A model generated the notes under the pieces. The model searched no databases. It saw only the letters and a list, made by a program, of their open reading frames with translations, and was not told the origin of the DNA. Below, piece by piece: positions 22,319 through 31,561 of a stretch of DNA of 52,683 bases. Within the stretch, counting starts at the first letter, position 1. Each line of letters opens with the position of its first letter. The stretch lies in the NCBI GenBank assembly GCA_004151065.3, contig NWUY0304114211.1:1-52683 (forward strand), in the 5' to 3' direction. The stretch comes from Larix sibirica (taxonomy: Eukaryota; Streptophyta; Pinopsida; Pinales; Pinaceae). A program made the translations under genes and the position numbers.

Positions 22319-24145
22319 GCGGACCAGCAGCACCATGACGGATAGGAGGATATAAAAAGCCTAAATTATGGTTTCCCTGCCAAATTCTAAGATAACTTTA
22401 TAGGAACACCCACCCCATGAAAACCCAAAGTGCTTACCAGCATAAATAAATCATAGTTAACCCAAATAAAAAGCGGGGCAGCCCAAAGAGTCATAGATCC
22501 ACCCCGCGGCGGTTGTTCATAGGTCCTACTTTTGTATCCGCTGCTTCCCTAAACCCATGAGGACGGGGGGCCAAGACTAGTCTAATGATGAGTAGGACGG
22601 TAGCCACTTTCAGGAGATAGGTAGGGACCATAATGCCTTGTGTTGGTTCCACGATCTTATTCTATAGGCTTACTTTATTTAGGAGTAACCCGAAGTGATG
22701 ACAGTGATCAAAGTAAAGAATATGACACGCTCCTCTCCAGGATCTTTATATAGGCCGACCATCCCATCGGAAATAACGCGCAACAAGCAAGTATAAAGCT
22801 ATACTAAATAACCTCTCAAGCTGTTCCTCTACAAAGAGTCTATCCGGCAAGCTATCAATAAATACTATCTCCTCTTCTGGCGGCAGTTGGTATAAAGACT
22901 CTATCATCTTGTGGTTGGGTTGTTGTTGTGCAGGAACAGCTAGTAGTTTTCTATGTCCAGTAGTAGGAAAGATAGATATGGCAGTAGGAGGAGCCGTTCC
23001 TATAATGAGTAATGAATGCTTCTAATTCATCTCTTGGTTGCTGCAAGATTCAAATAACTGTATTAATGGGTAAGCTATGTAAGAAGAAATAATATATTCA
23101 ACAGAAACTTATCGTGCTTTAAAAAAGTCCCTTTAAATGTAACCTCCCTTTCAATTCAAAATCCTTACTTATATTTTTGTAGAAATCATAAAATAGGGTC
23201 TACAAAAACGTCACAGTTCACAAGAAATCAACATGCGTTTATCCCTCTCAATGAAACAATTGGGATTCATTTTTTATATAATATAAAGACATGAACCAAT
23301 GCATGAGTGAATGTAAGTGCTTACATCATCATTCAGACACCTCCATAATGGTTACAAAAAATTCTATGCACACCAATCACAAACGGACTCTGCTCAATAA
23401 TCACATAGAATCTCCTGGATGGAGGGCTTCTTCACTCAGCATTCAATAATGCAAGGTTACATAATATGTCATAAATCCTTCATTGGTAAGCACAACTAGG
23501 ATTGAAACAATATCATTACATAAACCATCTAATGACCAATATAAACACCTTACAACATAATTTCAACTCATCAACAGTGAGTCCAAAACAATCTATGAAC
23601 AACATTAACAAACTGTAAAGGGTATGGGGGAGCAGTTATTCCTGTGCTACTATGGGGCAGTCCCTTGCAGTAGCGTGGGGTTAGTTCCTGTGCGGAACCG
23701 TGCAGGCAGAAAGCAATGAAGCCGACCACACTATGCTTTACTTTACCCCGACCCAAGCATACTTACTTATTATAACCCCCGCTGGGATAAGAGGGGCTAA
23801 CCCCGGTTAACAAACTAACAACCAACAAAAAACTCACCGGGTACCCACAATGATCATTTTATAAACCCTTTCAATTTTCCGTATTATCATCCCAATTGAT
23901 GGTTACTCCTGAGATCTCGTTTGGTCCTTATCCGCCTGCTATTTGTTCGTTGGTCCGACTCGACTTCTTTGGGGCTGATTTCCTTTATTGCACCGTCGCC
24001 TAAGTAAGATAGAACGAGCAAACTACTCCGTCCCTCTCCCGATAGAAGAATGAGCCACTGACGTTCCTCTCCCTTGCCTACCAAAAGCATTTAATTCAGA
24101 GTGGGAGGGCCTCACAATAAAGAGCTTTAATAATGAATGATTACA
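22319..24145. other. No gene recognised
   Basis: Small minus-strand frames at 23571-23756 and 23887-24090 have no recognisable features. No RNA gene, retroelement motif or striking repeat is seen in this 1.8-kb stretch. Confidence 0.4.
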
Positions 24146-24181
24146 CCTTGCTCTCCCTTACGGTCAAGCAAGCTTTTCCTT
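24146..24181 (-). repeat. Single inverted copy of the 31-bp dispersed element
   Basis: On the minus strand it reads AAGGAAAAGCTTGCTTGACC, followed by GTAAGGGAGAGCAAGG. It keeps the full prefix seen in the 18.04-18.15 kb array and differs mainly in the purine half. Two weaker relatives of its 5' half (ACACCTTGCTTCTTTCCGA at 24541 and CACCTTGCTTCCTTCCGAG at 24661) lie within 0.5 kb in the same orientation. Confidence 0.85.
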
Positions 24182-24830
24182 GAGGGGATGCTTTTACGAT
24201 TGATAGCCAACAGATAGAGCCCTGGCGGGGAACCTACCAGCTGCTGCTTGTTATACCTTTATTTGCGTGCCTACCAACCAATATACTGATTAGATATACG
24301 TAAATACTGTTCCAAAGTACAGGCATGTTGCCCGTAGAGAGATTGCTTCACATCGACAAATTCGTGTTATATACGTAATAATACATCAGTTAGGCAGGGC
24401 AGTTAGAGGGTGCGTGCTTTCAGATTTACCAACCCTAGCAGGAGCAAAGCTGCTATGCCCGCATGCTGATGATAAGGCAGGCTAACCTCTCCCTAATAGA
24501 TCGACCTTGCTATAAAAATCACGGGGTTCGAGCAAATATCACACCTTGCTTCTTTCCGATGGTGGCTCTACCCCAAAATGGAGCTTCTCCCCTTGCCCTC
24601 CTACCTCGGGCGAGCCCGCTTAACGCTACCTCACCCTATAAATTCTAAATTATACTATCACACCTTGCTTCCTTCCGAGCCTAGTATATGGTAAATTTTC
24701 CTCTAATAACCTGGCCTATATCTACCCTGCTCTCATATGGCCCAAACTTTATTACCTCTATATCCATTCTTCGTTCCATTCCTAGTCATCTCCTAGTCAT
24801 CATTGATATCGGTATGAATTTTTTAGAAGT
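24182..24830. other. No gene; loose CACCTTGCTTC repeats
   Basis: CACCTTGCTCTCCC (24144), CACCTTGCTTCTTTCCGA (24542) and CACCTTGCTTCCTTCCGAGC (24661) form a loose series with about 120-bp spacing between the last two, each preceded by TATCA. Nothing protein-like was found; the frame at 24463-24648 is short. Confidence 0.45.
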
Positions 24831-24832
24831 TT

Positions 24833-25290
24833 ATCTATGTTAGGCAGGATAGGATGCCGTCGATTGCCTTTAGGTTGTTTTGTAGAACCCTCGCGCTATA
24901 TTTATGGCTGGCTAGATAGCTGGGCTGGATGGGCCGCTCGGTTGGGCTATTCGGCTTGGCTATTCGGCTTTTATACTCTCTACACTTGGCCACTCCTACT
25001 TACTCGGATACTCTACTCAGCTTGAATACTCGGCCTATAGACTAGGCTACTGGGCTCGGTTAGGATGCTCAGCTTGGATACTTGGCTGGGCGACCCAGCT
25101 ACTCGGCTTGGATTCTGGGCTTAGCTCCCGGGCTGGGCTACTCGGTTACTCAACTGGGCTACTCTTTCTATACTTGGCCACTCTATCTCTCTACTCGCCT
25201 GGGCTCGGGGGTGTTATGGAATACCGGGCTTGGCTACTCGGCTGATTGAATTGGCTACTCTGCTGGGCTTATAGGATGGGATGGAGACAG
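24833..25290 (+). repeat. GGCTACTCGGCTTGG degenerate tandem domain
   Basis: Words such as GGGCTATTCGGCTTGGC, GGCTACTGGGCTCGG, GGATACTTGGCTGGG, GGCTACTCGGCTGATT and GGGCTACTCGGTTACTC follow each other at 10-25 bp intervals. The domain opens with TCTATGTTAGGCAGGAT (24834-24850). That opening phrase and the same words recur in inverted orientation at 27.0-27.15 kb and more briefly at 28.5 kb. Confidence 0.8.
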
Positions 25291-25820
25291 TCATTGTAAA
25301 CCAGTCATTGAAAGGAGGTAGTGGTCACATTATAAATAACCCATAAGTGCCAGTGGTCATTGCTGCGAGGTCATTGCTTGGAGGTCATTTTCAATAGCCG
25401 CTAATCAATGCCGGTAGTAGATGCACTCAATGACAAGAGCCGATCCAAGAGTTAGTCGACCCAGGTGTTGATGCAGTCGATGATGCTACTTGATGCCAGG
25501 TGGCGATGGCCAAGAGTAAATGCCAAGTGTAGAGGCACTCAATGACAAGAGTCGATCCTAGAGTCGATCTAGGTGTTGTGATCCACTCGGTGCCGGTACT
25601 CAATAGTCAATGCCGATAGTCGAGCCAGGTGGTGATCACTCAATTCAAGAGCCGATCCAAGAGTAGTCGATGCCGGTGAAAGTCAATGCTGCTGGTACTC
25701 AATGCTGCTAGTCGATGCACTCGATCCAAGAGCCGATCCAAAAGTAAGTAGCCGCTAGTCGATCCCAATGTGTGTCCATGCATTCTAGGTACTCAATGCA
25801 AGTAGCTGGTAATGTTTTAT
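25290..25820 (+). repeat. GTCGATGC / AAGAGCCGATCCAAGAG degenerate tandem domain
   Basis: AAGAGCCGATCCAAGAG (25436, 25647) with variants GAGTCGATCCTAGAGTCGAT (about 25549) and AAGAGCCGATCCAAAAG (about 25729) alternates with CACTCAATGACAAGAG (25418, 25536), GTAGTCGATGC and CCAGGTGGTGAT or CCAGGTGGCGAT. The ancestral unit was perhaps 20-50 bp. The vocabulary changes abruptly from the preceding GGCTACTCGG domain at about 25.29 kb. Confidence 0.8.
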
Positions 25821-25919
25821 TCCCTGACCCTGGCCCTGAAGTGCCTACGGAATTCTTAAATTAGAATCGATTTTCTTTCTTGTTTTAAGTAGAAGCTCCG
25901 AATTATCTCCGAACTTTGT

Positions 25920-26130
25920 TCTATTGGTCAAGCACACCTTGAACTAGCGAATTTCCCATATTGATAGGCCACTTTCAAACTCTATATAATATCGACACGG
26001 CACCTTTGCACTCTACAATTTCCAATCTCTTGGGCCACGTTTCACTTTCTATCATCTGGAGACGCCATCTTTCACTCTTGAATTTCCCAGTTTCGTTTGC
26101 TAAGTTCAGTAGCTCTCTGTCCTGCCCGAA
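25920..26130 (+). repeat. GAATTTCCC / GGCCAC domain, plus-strand copy
   Basis: GCGAATTTCCCATATTGATAGGCC (in pieces, 25947-25970), CTACAATTTCCAATCT (26015), GGGCCACGTTTCACTTTC (26033) and TTTCTATCATCTGGAGACGCC (in pieces, 26047-26067) followed by CACTCTTGAATTTCCCA form a series of related 30-45-bp units. An inverted, collinear relative lies at 45.42-45.63 kb. Confidence 0.75.
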
Positions 26131-27010
26131 GCAAACCCAACCCAGTTGCTCTCATGCTTAGCCAACATCAGCACTCCAGGCATCCCTTTCAGCACTTAAC
26201 CAGCAATGGCACTCACAATACCTGCCCCACACTGCACAAGTAAGGTATTCTCCTTCTCTGCTCAACAGTCCCTTAGATATATCCTTTCCGCCAGTGCTCT
26301 CAGTGTGTGCATAGAAAGTCCACTCAGCCGCATGCTTACTGGGAATGGCTTGCAAGTTCCATTCTTGGCTTATCAAGCATCCTGAGAGTAAAGCTACCCA
26401 GGGTTACAGGTTCCTAGCTTGCCCAGACTCTCTGCTCATATAAAGCTTTCTAATTTCCTTCATAAACAACATATTTTCCCTTCCCAAATACTCTTATCTT
26501 TCCAGATTCCAATTGCTTCCTCCTGGCCTACGCGAGCCCCTTCCTGCGCGTCTTCTGCCTGCGCGTGAGGGCACACGATGGCAAGGCTGTGTGCTGCGAA
26601 TGAAGGAGAGGAATGCGAATGAGGTCCGACTGATAATCCCCAGGATAGAATGCGCCTAAGTATCCATGCGCATGGGAAAACGAAAGACTGACGATATTGG
26701 GGTTAACAACTTCTGACAGGGTAAATCCCTAAGACTGCACTCAACCATGCTTCATAACTGCATAAGGATACATTCCCAATCTACCTCTTAAATGCATTCA
26801 ATGATTGGTTTATAAGTAAAACAAGGTGGCTGGCTTCATTAAAGACACATGGCTTATATGGGATGAGATCTAAGGTTTACAATTGTAATCACAGGATTAC
26901 TTCCCAATAGACTCCCTTTCCTCTTCCCTCTCGTGGAATCATAGCTTTATCGGCGACCTCCTTCCTGCCAATGAGACTGGCTATAACCACTGGCTGCTGG
27001 TATTGGCAAC
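26131..27010. other. No gene recognised
   Basis: A 72-codon minus-strand frame (26158-26376) has no recognisable features. No RNA gene or striking repeat is seen. Confidence 0.4.
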
Positions 27011-27019
27011 CACTAGCAA

Positions 27020-27153
27020 TGACTGTTTCCGGCCTAACCGAGCCCGGTATCCAATCCAAGTATTCAAACCGAGCAGTCCAGCCAAGCGGAGTAGCTGAGT
27101 ATCCAAACCGAGTAGCCCCGCCCAGCTGCTGAATCCATCCCGCCTAACATAGA
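27020..27153 (-). repeat. Inverted copy of the GGCTACTCGG domain
   Basis: Read on the minus strand, it opens with TCTATGTTAGGCGGGATGGAT and continues with GGGGCTACTCGG, GGATACTCAGCTACTCCG, CTTGGCTGGACTGCTCGG and GGATACCGGGCTCGGTTAGG. This is the same opening phrase and vocabulary as 24833-25290 (+), about 2 kb away in opposite orientation. Confidence 0.75.
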
Positions 27154-28495
27154 GAAGCGTGATTAAAAATCAAATTGAATTAATTAAAAAGAAATTTGAG
27201 TATCTGCAATGATCGATATTTCCTTGGACCCAATAAAAACTAGGTGTTGCTAAATGAAAATAGCGAATGAGAAGGGCGGAGCCGCTCTCCTTTAGTAGGA
27301 AGGGGAGGTATTGTCAATTCTGTTCAACTAAACTTCTTGGGCCCAGGTATTCTATTTCAAAATAAATGTGGAGAAAGTGCAAATTATATATGTGAGTATA
27401 ATATATAAATGTCTTTATTCTCTTTTTCATTGCAAGGACTTCTCCATGGCGAGATCGTATATCTACGTATTTATTTGTTTATCTATGGAGTAGTTCCAAA
27501 CCACCTTAGGTTGAACCAATAGAACCAATATCTGTTAGTAAGAGCATTTATTTCCACGCCTCCCTCGCTCTTGCTAGGCCTAGTAGATTCTCGGGTCTGT
27601 GTTGAGGGTGACCCAGGTATGTGGTGATATGGGTTCTCTGATGAGCAATGCCCTTTATAAATATCTAATTTATTCTGACAATAGTTGCACTAAATTAGAA
27701 TTCTCATTTCTCTTTTGGAACTACATAGACACCACTTCATAGCTTCTTCGCTAGAGCTCAGGGGCATAATAAGCTTCACTTAAGAGAGAGTATTATATTT
27801 ACTATTGAGAACATAGACCAATAGTAATAGATGTGAAAAGCCATACCCATCCCGGCAGAGTGAGTTATGTGCACGGTGTTATTGGAATCTGATATAGTTT
27901 CTATTGGGAATAATCTATGGGAGCCTCTAATCCGAAAGTTCCCCATACTGTATTTTTAGTTCTTACATTATCACCAGACAATATTGAGTTGTTATATCCA
28001 TGGCCTCAGGTTCCGGTCGGGGCAGGCATGCACAAATAGGTTTGTACAATGGGTGGCTTCTCAGAATACATTATAAATAATCCATCCGCACTTTACCTTT
28101 ATGATAGGTTACCTATGATTGCCAGGTGGTGGTTCAATAGATCCAGTGTGGTATTTACTTTGTTTCCAATGTGTTTCCAACCGGTCTTTTTTATTATATA
28201 TAGCAACAATTACATTTCCTGAAGCCCTCTTCTAAGCAAGCATCACAAACCTGCTGAGGCTATCGGCGACACTAGGGAATCCTAGGTAAACGATCTAAAA
28301 GGGTATAGTTCATTAGGAATAAAATCCATTTTAGTGGCCCGATGGAGTGTGTGATGCTTTTGCCCTCCTAAAAAAGAGATTTAGGTAAATGAAAATGTTA
28401 AATGCGACTGTTTTCTGTGATCTATGATTTAAGCTAATTTCTTGCCTGCCGATCCGTCCATTGATAAATCTAGCAGCATGCTGCCTGCCACTTTT
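27154..28495. other. No gene recognised
   Basis: Mixed sequence with no open frame above about 75 codons, no RNA gene and no clear tandem repeat. CTCCATGGCGAGATCGTATATCTACG near 27440 (given in overlapping parts: CTCCATGGCGAG, ATATCTACG) recalls words of the 12.5-14.9 kb domain. Confidence 0.4.
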
Positions 28496-28497
28496 TA

Positions 28498-28563
28498 TTT
28501 CCTTCTCCAATTTGAGTATCCCCCATGAGCCCAAGCTGAGTATCCCTAGCCAAGCGGACTCCA
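28498..28563 (-). repeat. Short relic of the GGCTACTCGG family
   Basis: On the minus strand, GGAGTCCGCTTGGCTAGGG is followed by ATACTCAGCTTGGGCTC and GGGGATACTCAAATTGG. These are the same CTTGGCT and GATACTC words as at 27.02-27.15 kb, in the same orientation. Confidence 0.55.
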
Positions 28564-28929
28564 TATTTCCAATTATAGAGAAAGTTTATGAAAAGCCACT
28601 TTAAAGTAATAAAAAAATCCATTTTGGAACCTGCGATGGATCTCCCCTTCGTCCGACCGAATAAAAACGATATTTATCTAGAATAAAATGTTGAATGATA
28701 GTCTTTTTCAAAGATCTGGTCTAGCCAAACTATGTGCCTGCCCCAAACAGTGTTACTTAAGATGGTAGCCATAAGCGGATCCACTTGACTAAGTCCCCCT
28801 TAAGGTATAGGCGCATTAACGTGCATTATATATGAGATTATAAAAAGTGGTACAAATATCCTCTGGCGGTAAGTCCTTCTTTTTATTTTCTCAGTATTTT
28901 TGAAAGGGAGGGTAGTTCCACTTATTTTT

Positions 28930-30013
28930 CGAGGTCTGAGGTACTGTATACCCTCTCTTCTGCATCTATAGTTATAAAAGCTTTATTCTTCCTCTTATAG
29001 AAATGCTTGGGGTTGTTGTTTCTTGTGTCGTTGCCACAATATTGTTTTCGGTCTACTTCTTCTTGTTCTTCCCTTTTCTATACTGCTCTTGTGGTTTTAT
29101 TTGCTTGTGCATGCCAAATTGTTGTTTCGCTTATCTCCTTCAAGGTACTATCCTGGGCACTTGCTTCATCAATTGTCTTGAGCTTGAAAAGAATCAATTG
29201 TCACCAAATATGAGGAAGCAATGCTCCCAAGTACTTGATCAACATCTTTGGTCTTTTGAGGGATACACCTAGATGAATAGCTCTCTCTATGATTAACTAC
29301 TGCACTAATTGCCACTGCCTCTGCCTGAGGTAATGCCATGCAATATATTCGTTCTCCTCGTAGCTTATTGGGTATAATTAGGCTTTTATCATGTCCTTGA
29401 ACACTTCGCAATCAGTCACTGGCGGCTCATTTTATAATGCTCTTCCCGCAAAATAACTCTCCCACCATGCCAAGGCATGGCCTTCAAGCTTCAACTGATA
29501 AAATGCAATCCTATGTTTTTTTTCCCAATGACTTTGTGTATGCTGAAGTACACCTCCATCTGCTGTAACCACTGGTTCAGTTTGATGGCATTAACTTCTT
29601 CGGCATATGGTTTGATATCCACCTTCGCTTCTACACGGAAAGGTACCTGAGTTCTGCTATGGCTGCATTCTCCCATCTCTGTCTTTAACTCTGATTCTGG
29701 TTTCTTTTCCTTTTTATTGGAATCTTTCGGCCTAGCCTTTATCCATGTTCAGTCTCTGCTGAGTGTGCTTCTTTACCCTTAATTACCAACAATTATGTTA
29801 CATCTCTGTCAGTGTAGCGATGCTCTGCTCTAGCAGAGAAAATAGAATTTCTATATCCTCTTCGACATGTTCTTCATGAGGATTCCCCACCATTGTTGGT
29901 CCTCTGCTTCTCTGTAGGCCTGAAAACAATGCTTGTCCACTATTTTGGTATTCATTGCGGGTCTTACCATACAAGTCTTCCCAAATATTTTCAAACTTGA
30001 GCTTTGATACCAT
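28930..30013 (-). pseudogene. Ty3/gypsy-type LTR retrotransposon gag fragment
   Basis: Read from 30013 leftwards: an N-terminal segment with acidic and Gln/Glu-rich stretches (30013-29798); a broken spacer; a capsid-like core with VDIKPYAEEVNAIKLNQWLQ (about 29640-29580); the hallmark LEGHALAWWESY (about 29488-29453) after a frame change; then KDMIKA, stop, LYPISYEENEY (about 29400-29355) and a helical segment with IKYLGALLPHI (about 29235-29203). A Lys/Arg/Glu/Asn-rich tail follows to about 28930, where the CCHC zinc knuckle expected in this family is not seen. Several stops and frame changes make it non-functional. No protease, RT or integrase follows. The family assignment is from the WWESY capsid motif and flanking order. 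Confidence 0.8.
30001..30012 (-). other. Primer-binding-site-like motif (initiator Met-tRNA type)
   Basis: The minus strand reads TGGTATCAAAGC directly at the start of the gag-like frame. Many plant LTR retrotransposons carry TGGTATCAGAGC here as the tRNA-iMet primer-binding site, so there is one mismatch. Its position just upstream of gag supports the retrotransposon call. No convincing LTR end was found next to it. Confidence 0.55.
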
Positions 30014-30440
30014 ATAATTCGTAAACGGGAGGTTTATAGCTTGCCCGTTTCACCAACACAGAATCCTGAAAGATTAGAATCTCATTGATGTTCCTGCAAG
30101 TGCCTTCGAGAGGGAGATGACGACAATAATTAGAAATTAATGTGGAAACTTGTGACTCTGATTGTTCTACTTTGTAATGCTATGTAATGCTTGGATAAAA
30201 CTCCGATGACTGGTCTTTTTCTCAATGCCCATTCACTTGCTTTGGGATGGTCATGCTTCCAAGAACCATGTGTATAAACTCAAGCATTAATCCAAGTAAT
30301 TCATATATATATTATATAAACGTATGTCTTCAAAACTAAGTGGGAAGATGATACAACCAACAAAATGCCAAAACATGGATAATGACAAACTCACAAAGTA
30401 GTTATTTGTATTAGCTAAGGCAAATGCCAAGAGTGAAGGG
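30014..30440. other. Possible leftover LTR-side sequence, nothing identifiable
   Basis: This stretch lies on the upstream side of the primer-binding-like site for the minus-strand element, where an LTR would be expected. I cannot identify LTR ends (TG...CA) or a second copy of the sequence elsewhere in the window. Confidence 0.3.
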
Positions 30441-30441
30441 T

Positions 30442-30600
30442 AAATTCCAATAGTTTAATAGAACAATCCAATGTTTTCTATAGCCAACCATGCAACGTAG
30501 AATCCAGCATGAGAATTCCAATGTTGTCTACAACCAATCATGCAACGTAGAATCCAGCATGAGAATTCCAATGTTGTCTACAACCAATCATGCAACGTAG
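30442..30600 (+). repeat. 50-bp tandem repeat, 2.2 good copies plus a degenerate one
   Basis: TGCAACGTAGAATCCAGCAT starts at 30491 and 30541, and the first ten bases recur at 30591. The 50-bp unit ends with ATTCCAATGTTGTCTACAACC-AATCA. A degraded unit (AATCCAATGTTTTCTATAGCC-AACCA) precedes at about 30463-30490. The two good copies look identical, so this is recent. Frames at 30540-30788 start in the array and are not supported as genes. Confidence 0.93.
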
Positions 30601-31288
30601 AGATAAAGGGGAAGGTGACCACGGTTTTTATGAACATAGAACACACAATTGGAGTGTATGGCATGTGTACAGCCCCAATCTCCAGAAGCGACTACATATG
30701 GGTTGTAGGAGAGGTGTACGGCCTCAATCCTCCTTGTATTGTTTTATGCATTATTGTAAAGGATGCCCACGACCTCAATAGTCACTAGCTAGTTGTTCTT
30801 TAGGTACAAAATTAGTAAGTTAGCTAATTAATTGCTACAATCAATTCACAACAACCTTTGATCTAAATTTCTGAGGGGAATGGATTAATATTATCTCATA
30901 GTTGTGTGCATTCATCAATTGCTAATGGGTCAAATTATTTATGAGTGAAACTAACATAAATACAGTGTCGGATTCTTCATTAAACCTGTAATACCCTAGT
31001 CTTTACCCTTTTCACTTTCTCTTTTTTATGTTGTAATTATGATTTGAATTTACTGTGTGTTGCTCGACACCATGAGGTAGTTGTCATGGTGATTTTTAAT
31101 ACTGACAAACATGATCATTTTTATGTTAATTATAGGTTCCAATGTTGACTGGTGGGAAGGACACCGATGAGGCTATGAGTCCACCAGAGGGGAAAGGTAA
31201 GGGGGTATAATGGGGGGAATTACCTATGCCTTATGATGATTCCTTACCCTATCCATAAACCTCCTTCATTTGATTGTCCTAATTGAAT
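30601..31288. other. No gene recognised
   Basis: Mixed A+T-rich sequence. TGTAATACCC at 30987 resembles the start of some plant LTRs but has no partner. No RNA gene is seen. Confidence 0.35.
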
Positions 31289-31561
31289 TTATATTCTATT
31301 TATGTTCAAATTGGATTGAGATCCTAGTTTAGAGAAAAGGAAAAGATTAATATGGGAACTTAGTAAATCTATGCCAAAGTGTCTAGCTCCTATTTTGTAG
31401 TAACTACCTCCTATATTTAAAGCATTGGATGTGTAGATGACATCTATGAAATAAGAAGCCATATAAAACTTGGGAAGCTCTTCAGATGGGTTATCTCTCA
31501 CTCTCTCCACTGCCTGCTTCATGGCCAAGGATATAATGCCTCCCCCCGTAAGATGGGTCAT
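31289..31561 (-). CDS. Unassigned 90-codon protein-like frame
   Basis: It starts with a true ATG at 31561. The first half is protein-like: MTHLTGGGIISLAMKQAVER, then charged residues, PSEELPKFYMASYFIDVI and TSNAL. The second half is less convincing (SSHINLFLFSKLG). There is no membrane signal or metal-binding motif. The LPKFYMASY-type phrase gives the impression of a decayed retroelement-associated plant protein, but I cannot name the family. Neighbours are retroelement fragments at 28.9-30.0 and 34.6 kb. It could be a pseudogene fragment whose real frame changes midway. Confidence 0.35.
   Translation of the reverse strand: MTHLTGGGIISLAMKQAVERVRDNPSEELPKFYMASYFIDVIYTSNALNIGGSYYKIGARHFGIDLLSSHINLFLFSKLGSQSNLNINRI

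Noticed and set aside
30442-30600. CRISPR-like array
   Set aside because: A contiguous 50-bp tandem duplication without spacers.
30987-31000. TGTAATACCC as a possible LTR start
   Set aside because: No second copy, no matching CA end and no adjacent primer-binding site in the plus orientation.
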